Shown: positions 59,851 through 64,000 of the stretch, piece after piece
Layout of the letters: each line of letters starts with the position of its first letter
Numbering within the stretch: the first letter of the stretch is position 1
From: Virgisporangium ochraceum
GTDB taxonomy: Bacteria > Actinomycetota > Actinomycetes > Mycobacteriales > Micromonosporaceae
Direction of reading: 5' to 3'
NCBI RefSeq assembly: GCF_016863655.1
Contig: NZ_BOPH01000098.1
Span: 1-64,000 of the forward strand
DNA: 64,000 nt
Notes under the pieces: model-generated
The model's input: the letters and a program-made list of their open reading frames with translations, nothing else
Database searches by the model: none
What the model was told of the DNA's origin: nothing
Translations under genes and position numbers: made by a program

Positions 59851-59973
59851 GGGTCGCTAGCTCAAATGGATAGAGCGTCTGGCTTAGCGCGTCCGCTTCC
59901 CGCTCCGGCGGTCATGGACGTGCTTCCTTCTCTATGGATCAGAAGGTTCGGGGTTCGAGTCCCCGGCGACCCA
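59851..59973 (+). tRNA. tRNA-Arg-like gene with 49-nt insertion in the anticodon loop
   Basis: Acceptor arms GGGTCGC (59851) and GCGACCC (59966) pair perfectly, with A as discriminator; the D-arm GCTC-AAATGGATA-GAGC has A20, an arginine identity base; the T-arm CGGGG-TTCGAGT-CCCCG is standard. The anticodon stem TCTGG/TCAGA is split by 49 nt (59885-59933). Precise removal leaves loop CTATGGA (anticodon ATG), one change from CTACGGA of tRNA-Arg(ACG). No CCA is encoded. The insertion is far too short for a group I intron. Most likely a broken tRNA, unless the RNA is processed in an unknown way. Confidence 0.7.
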
Positions 59974-59983
59974 CGGTCTCCAC

Positions 59984-61981
59984 TCAGGTGCGCCGGACCG
60001 CCACGACGTAGTCGCCGACGGTGGTGGAGTCGAAGTACGTGTCGTCGATCGCCGCGGCCGGCAGGCACAGCTCCCGGACGGCGTAGGCGTTGGGCCAGTT
60101 CTCGTCGTGGAACCGGAACCGCAGGCAGCCCTCCCGGCGCTGCAGCACGATCACGTCGATGCGGTCGTACGGGTTGTTGACCATCGCGTTGGCGAACTGG
60201 TCGGGCCACGGCACCGACTGCAGCCACTCCAGCACGGCGACGCGGCCGCGGAACTGGGCGGTCGGGTGCGAGTAGGCGAAGGAGTACTCGACGTACCCGT
60301 AGTACGGGTAGAAGACGTACAGGTCCTGGCGGTCGCTGAGCACCACCGGGTGGCCGGAGCCGCGGTACCGCTCCTCGATGGCCCGGCGCAGGTCCTCGGC
60401 CGGAGGGAGCCGGCGCTCCGCGTCGGGAGTGCCGGTGGCGTGCCGCGGCATGGTGCCGTCGGGCAGCGGCGTGTCGTGCGCCGCCGGGGTCAGGTCGCTG
60501 TCGAGGATCGCGCCCACATAGCGGTCCGCCGCGAGCAGGCACAGCCCGGCGACCAGCACCGCCGTCAGCCGCTGGACCCGGACCCGGTCGAAGCGCCGCC
60601 GGGCCCACGCGGCCAGCCGGTGCACCGCCAGGACCGCCGCGCAGACGAGGACCAGCGGCACCAGGTCGCGCATCTTGAAGCTCAACAGCGGCACATCGAT
60701 CATGATCATGAGGTAGCCGGCCGCGTGCCAGACGTACAGCCCGGCGAGGAACACCAGCAGCGACCGCGACAGCTCCTCCCGCGCCGTCCAGACCAGGTAC
60801 ACCAGGCCGAGCAGGCACACCGCCCCGAGCACGGTCGGCTGGAACATCGGCAGGGGCAGGTCGGCGAAGTCGCTCTGGAACCACCGGTTGTTCATCGGCC
60901 GGTAGTCGGCCGCGGTCAGGATGTCGTACACCAGCGGCGCCCAGAACGGCGCCGACCCGACGAACGTGACCCCGAGGACGACGGCCGCCCGCCGCACCCG
61001 CACCCAGGTCAGCCGCCCGTACCGCAGCTCCACCGGCACGAGGATCGCGGCGACGACGACGCAGACGAACAGGTAGTAGTAGTACGTGGTGAACATCAGC
61101 GCGCCGACCAGCCCGAGCACCACCGGGTGCAGCGGCCGCGCGTCGGCGCGGCGCACGCCGTGGAACGCCTGCACCCACCACGGCACGACCGTCACCATGA
61201 CGACCAGCGCGTACGGCTCGTACACCACGATGCCCGTGGTCAGCGTCGCCACCGCCATGAAGGCCGCCACCCGGTCGGACACGATCCGCTTCCACAGCCA
61301 GTAGGCCAGCAGCGGCGCCACGAACGCGCCGACGATCTCGCCCACCTTCACCATGTGCCAGGCCGGCACGTCGAACAGCGCCGCCGCCCGGCCCTCGAGC
61401 CACGGGAACAGCGGCGCGTAGTAGGCGTGCAGTCCCTTGTAGAAGTAGTCGGCGCTGTGCCACGTGTCGGCGAAGCGCGTCACCGCCTGCATGCGGAACG
61501 ACTGGTCGCTGTCCCACAGCCCGGCCAGGCCGTACGGGGTGCCGCGCAGCGCGCTCGTCACCGTCGCCGCGCTGAGCGCCGCGACCGCCGCGACGACCAC
61601 GTCGGCGTCCCACCGCGCGTCGCGGCGCACCGCCCGCACCACCGCGAGCGCCGTGACGAGCACCAGGACCAGTTGGAACGTGCGCAGCTCGTACCGGGCG
61701 AGGCTCCCGTAGCGGGTCACCGAGGTGTCGACGGAGCCCACCACCCAGGCCAGCGCCGCTCCGGCCGCGACCGCGGCCAGCAGGGTGACCGGCCGCCGCC
61801 ACCGCGCGGTCGCGGGAGACGGATCGACGGCCTCCGCCGGCGTCGACTCCTCGGCGGCGGGCTGCTCCGGGGCCGGTGGTTCCGTCGTCAGGTTCTCCGC
61901 CGTCGGCCGGTCGGCATCGGGCGCGTCGTCGCGATCCCGCCCGTCGGTGCCCCCGGTGACGGCGGAATGGGTCGTAGACAC
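59984..61981 (-). CDS. AftA-like arabinofuranosyltransferase (GT-C membrane enzyme)
   Basis: A 665-aa integral membrane protein with about 10-11 helices and a C-terminal soluble domain, the layout of galactan 5-O-arabinofuranosyltransferases (AftA) that use decaprenyl-phosphoarabinose to prime arabinan on cell-wall galactan. Recognisable parts are LRGTPYGLAGLWDSDQSFRM then QAVTRFADTWHSADYFYKGL and YYAPLFPWLEGRAAALF; the acidic DSD is the GT-C metal/catalytic loop. The GTG has GGAGG nine bases upstream, and the N-terminus before the first helix is a Pro/Glu-rich tail. The gene ends 11 bp from the tRNA-like gene. Confidence 0.82.
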   Translation of the reverse strand: MSTTHSAVTGGTDGRDRDDAPDADRPTAENLTTEPPAPEQPAAEESTPAEAVDPSPATARWRRPVTLLAAVAAGAALAWVVGSVDTSVTRYGSLARYELRTFQLVLVLVTALAVVRAVRRDARWDADVVVAAVAALSAATVTSALRGTPYGLAGLWDSDQSFRMQAVTRFADTWHSADYFYKGLHAYYAPLFPWLEGRAAALFDVPAWHMVKVGEIVGAFVAPLLAYWLWKRIVSDRVAAFMAVATLTTGIVVYEPYALVVMVTVVPWWVQAFHGVRRADARPLHPVVLGLVGALMFTTYYYYLFVCVVVAAILVPVELRYGRLTWVRVRRAAVVLGVTFVGSAPFWAPLVYDILTAADYRPMNNRWFQSDFADLPLPMFQPTVLGAVCLLGLVYLVWTAREELSRSLLVFLAGLYVWHAAGYLMIMIDVPLLSFKMRDLVPLVLVCAAVLAVHRLAAWARRRFDRVRVQRLTAVLVAGLCLLAADRYVGAILDSDLTPAAHDTPLPDGTMPRHATGTPDAERRLPPAEDLRRAIEERYRGSGHPVVLSDRQDLYVFYPYYGYVEYSFAYSHPTAQFRGRVAVLEWLQSVPWPDQFANAMVNNPYDRIDVIVLQRREGCLRFRFHDENWPNAYAVRELCLPAAAIDDTYFDSTTVGDYVVAVRRT

Positions 61982-62105
61982 GCTGGCGAGCCTCCCCCAT
62001 GAGTGGCCAGAAGCGCATCCTATGCGTCGACGCCCGTCGACATGGTCCCGCACCACCGTCGATGCCCCGCCACCGTCCATCATGGACGGTCGACCGCCGG
62101 GTGGG

Positions 62106-62753
62106 TCAGCCGTCACCGGCCGGCAGGGTGTGCCAGATGTCGAACGCCATCGACGCGGCCGCGCGCGCGTCCCCGGCCGCGATGAGGTCGATCAGCCGCG
62201 TGTGCAGGTCGACGGACGCGTGCCCGTCGGTGCTGAAGCGCAGCCGCTCCGCGCGGCGCACCAGCGGATCGAACTGGTCGAGGACGGTCTCGACCGCCGT
62301 ATTGCCCAGCGCGGTCACCGGGATCCGGTGGATCTCGTCGTCGGCGTCGAGGGCCGCGCCGATGTCTCCCGCGTCCACCGCCGCGGCGAACCGGCGGTTG
62401 GCGTCGCGCATGCGCGCGATGTCGTCCTCGCTCAGCCGGCCCGCGGTCTGGCGGACGGCCAGTTCGTGCATGGCGGCGACGACGTCGCGGGCGTCCTGCA
62501 CGGCCGTCGCGTCGATGGTGCTCACCCGCGTCGACCGGCCCGGCAGCGCGACCACCAGGCCGCTGGCCGCGAGGCGCAGCAGGGCCTCGCGCACCGGGGT
62601 GCGGCTGACCCCCAGCCACTCCGCGAGCTCACCGTCCTTCAACTGCTCTCCGGGGAGGAAGGTGCAGTCGACGATGGCGTCGCGCAGGCGCCGGTAGACG
62701 TCGTCGCGCAGGAGGGAGCGGTCCACGGCCCGACCGCCCGAGGGAATCGGCAT
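62106..62753 (-). CDS. GntR/FadR-family regulator
   Basis: A 215-aa FCD-type GntR regulator: RSLLRDDVYRRLRDAIVDCT then LKDGELAEWLGVSRTPVREA and LLRLAASGLVVALPGRSTRV is the winged helix; the all-helical FCD domain with metal-type Asp/His residues follows (DADDEIHRIPVTALGN, DLHTRLIDLIAAGD). The ATG is adjacent to a palindromic site, so the message is probably leaderless; a GTG 27 bp inside is the alternative. It likely represses itself and the divergent alpha/beta hydrolase. Confidence 0.92.
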   Translation of the reverse strand: MPIPSGGRAVDRSLLRDDVYRRLRDAIVDCTFLPGEQLKDGELAEWLGVSRTPVREALLRLAASGLVVALPGRSTRVSTIDATAVQDARDVVAAMHELAVRQTAGRLSEDDIARMRDANRRFAAAVDAGDIGAALDADDEIHRIPVTALGNTAVETVLDQFDPLVRRAERLRFSTDGHASVDLHTRLIDLIAAGDARAAASMAFDIWHTLPAGDG

Positions 62754-62766
62754 GCAACATATTGCA
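62753..62766. promoter_or_regulatory. GntR operator overlapping the regulator start
   Basis: TGCAACATATTGCA is a palindrome with one mismatch whose first base is also the first base of the regulator ATG on the minus strand. It matches the TGCAA-n4-TTGCA pattern of FadR-type GntR proteins and the second copy 63 bp away. Confidence 0.7.
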
Positions 62767-62815
62767 CATACCTCGCCCGCTCACACAAATCGATGGACCC
62801 CTTGCCTGTGCGTGC

Positions 62816-62837
62816 TGCACGCAATATATTGCATGCA
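62816..62837. promoter_or_regulatory. second GntR operator in the gntR/hydrolase gap
   Basis: A 22-bp palindrome with core GCAATATATTGC (perfect 12 bp at 62821-62832) flanked by TGCA on each side. It lies 68 bp before the hydrolase start, where a promoter is expected. The same core as the site at the regulator start supports joint control of both genes. Confidence 0.7.
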
Positions 62838-62904
62838 GCGCCGGTGGAAGTCGCCCATCGACGGGCGGCAGGAAGGCCGGCGCGGCACAGGGAGGAAGAG
62901 CGTC

Positions 62905-63600
62905 ATGGCGCAGGAGATCAGGAACATCGTGCTCGTGCACGGCGCGTTCGCCGACGGTTCGGGCTGGCGCGGCGTGTACGACAGGCTCACGGCCCAGGGC
63001 TACCGGGTCACGGTCGTGCAGAATCCGCTCACCTCGCTCGAGGACGACGTCGCGGCGACCACGCGGGTGCTCGACCGGCAGGACGGCCCGACGATCCTGG
63101 TCGGCCACTCCTGGGGCGGCACGGTCATCACCGAGGCGGGGGTCCACCCGGCCGTCGCCGGGCTGGTCTACGTGTCGGCGCTGGCACCCGACGCCGGCGA
63201 GACCACCGCCCAGCAGTACGAGGGGTTCGCCGCGACGCCCGACTTCGTCATCGACGTCGTCGACGGGTTCGGGTACCTCGACCCCGCGACGTTCAAGGCC
63301 GGGTTCGCGGCCGACGCCAGCGACGCCGAGGCCGCCTTCCTCCGCGACTCGCAGGTCCCCATCAACATGGCGGTGTTCGGGACGCCCGTGAAGAACGCCG
63401 CGTGGCGCGACAAGCCGAGCTGGGCGGTGATCGCGACGGAGGACAGGGCGTTCGACCAGGCCATGCTGCAGCACATGGCCAAGCGCATCGACGCCACGGT
63501 CACGAACGTGTCCGCCAGCCACGCCCTGTACGTGACGCAGGCCGGCACCGTCTCCGACGTGATCGCCACCGCCGCGCGGACCGCCGGCTCCACCCGCTGA
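62905..63600 (+). CDS. alpha/beta hydrolase, esterase-like
   Basis: A 231-aa alpha/beta hydrolase of the EstC/salicylate-binding-protein-like type: IVLVHGAFADGSGWRGVYDR, nucleophile Ser69 in ILVGHSWGGTVITEAG, and His in TNVSASHALYVTQAG. GGAGG lies ten bases before the ATG. It is divergent from the GntR regulator; the shared operators suggest induction by its substrate. Frequent in soil actinomycetes for ester cleavage. Confidence 0.9.
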   Translation: MAQEIRNIVLVHGAFADGSGWRGVYDRLTAQGYRVTVVQNPLTSLEDDVAATTRVLDRQDGPTILVGHSWGGTVITEAGVHPAVAGLVYVSALAPDAGETTAQQYEGFAATPDFVIDVVDGFGYLDPATFKAGFAADASDAEAAFLRDSQVPINMAVFGTPVKNAAWRDKPSWAVIATEDRAFDQAMLQHMAKRIDATVTNVSASHALYVTQAGTVSDVIATAARTAGSTR

Positions 63601-63606
63601 CCACCG

Positions 63607-63643
63607 CCGGGCCGGCCCGCACGTGTCGTGGGGCCGGCCCCGG
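63607..63643 (+). terminator. hairpin terminator after the esterase-like gene
   Basis: CCGGGCCGGCCC (63607-63618) can pair with GGGCCGGCCCCGG (63631-63643, one bulged C) across an 11-nt loop. There is no U-tract, as is usual in high-GC actinomycetes. It sits six bases after the stop codon and before the next gene. Confidence 0.55.
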
Positions 63644-63662
63644 CCTCCCGGAGGGTGACCGC

Positions 63663-64000
63663 ATGTCGTTCCAGGTGGCGCTGTGGATCGAGCTTCTCGC
63701 CGCGGGACTCGGTGGCCTGCAGGGCGCGCTGTTCGCGGCGGGGGAGCGGCACCGCCGCATCGACGTGCTCGGCGTCATCGTCATCGGGCTCGCCGTGTCG
63801 CTCGGGGGGAGCCTGCTGCGCGACATCGTCCTCGACCGGCCGCCCGTCGTGGTCTGGGAGAACTGGTACCTGCTGGTCGCCGGCGCGTCGGCCGTGCTGG
63901 GCATGGCGCTGCAACCGCTGCTCGCGCGCGCGGACCTGCTGATCACCGTGCTCGACGCGGTCGTCATGGGGCTGTTCGGCGCGATCGGTGCCTCGAAGGC
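63663..64000 (+). CDS. TRIC/YicG-family (UPF0126) membrane protein, partial
   Basis: The first 112 residues of a membrane protein of the bacterial TRIC channel family: ELLAAGLGGLQGALFAAGER, VLGVIVIGLAVSLGGSLLRD then IVLDRPPVVVWENWYLLVAG. The glycine pair before the kinked helix and GG-x-LRD are typical. Family members are cation channels with two triple-helix repeats. The gene continues past the window end. Confidence 0.85.
   Translation, partial: MSFQVALWIELLAAGLGGLQGALFAAGERHRRIDVLGVIVIGLAVSLGGSLLRDIVLDRPPVVVWENWYLLVAGASAVLGMALQPLLARADLLITVLDAVVMGLFGAIGASK

Noticed and set aside
59885-59933. Group I intron in the tRNA
   Set aside because: 49 nt cannot hold the conserved P3-P8 core, which needs over 200 nt; none of its motifs is visible.

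Overview
The window is a chromosomal stretch of a very GC-rich, gene-dense actinomycete. Supporting signs are GTG and TTG starts, frequent 4-bp ATGA/GTGA gene overlaps, many TetR/MarR/GntR/HxlR repressors with palindromic operators, SARP/AfsR-type regulators, an ECF42-type sigma factor with a YCII partner, and an AftA-like cell-wall arabinosyltransferase. A Micromonosporales or Pseudonocardiales member fits best, but this is inference. There are no rRNA genes, CRISPR arrays or recognisable transposases.

Layout. Bases 0-11.5 kb hold small redox and hydrolase genes (BBE-type flavoenzyme, metallo-beta-lactamase fold protein, RibD-like reductase with a divergent HxlR, a frameshifted amidase, a quinone-oxidoreductase-like enzyme behind twin operators, TraB-like protein, FGGY kinase, NUDIX and YdeI proteins). 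Bases 11.5-18 kb carry a TetR-GAPDH operon, a TetR/hydrolase pair, a flavin amine oxidase, sigma-factor remnants and an SDR39U1-type epimerase. Bases 18-25.4 kb contain a 12-codon leader with hairpins before a P-loop ATPase, then the most interesting locus: a 70-residue eight-cysteine peptide, an intercistronic hairpin, a membrane-anchored CxxC thioredoxin and an ABC exporter, divergent from a large SARP/NB-ARC/TPR regulator with three 11-bp-spaced direct repeats between them. Bases 25.9-31 kb include a ferritin/VIT1 protein, a 165-bp nested inverted-repeat element and an exopolysaccharide-type operon (deacetylase fused to GT2). Bases 31-43 kb hold a two-component system, a serine hydrolase, an alpha-oxoamine synthase with two GNATs, a GGDEF(GADEF)-EAL protein and a GH42 beta-galactosidase. 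Bases 43-57 kb are patchy: YCII-ECF42, several repressor/enzyme pairs, a second BTAD regulator, and a series of deletion remnants. Bases 57-64 kb carry a P450, a cupin/TetR pair, a tRNA with a 49-nt insertion in its anticodon loop, the AftA-like transferase, and a GntR/hydrolase pair.

How it works together. Much of the window consists of self-contained repressor-plus-enzyme modules in which a palindrome between divergent genes (or just before an autoregulated operon) is the likely operator; at least eight are visible. The peptide cassette appears to be a coherent secretion system: pathway-specific activator, activator boxes, abundant precursor, an intercistronic hairpin, thiol oxidoreductase and exporter.

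Erosion. At least four loci are best explained by internal deletions that joined fragments of neighbouring genes (sigma factor with an unknown gene; fuconate-dehydratase-like N-terminus with an FCD regulator C-terminus; an EAL protein lacking its GGDEF and half its EAL; methyltransferase and membrane-protein scraps near 57 kb). A frameshifted amidase and several in-frame microrepeats add to the picture of a rapidly remodelled accessory region.
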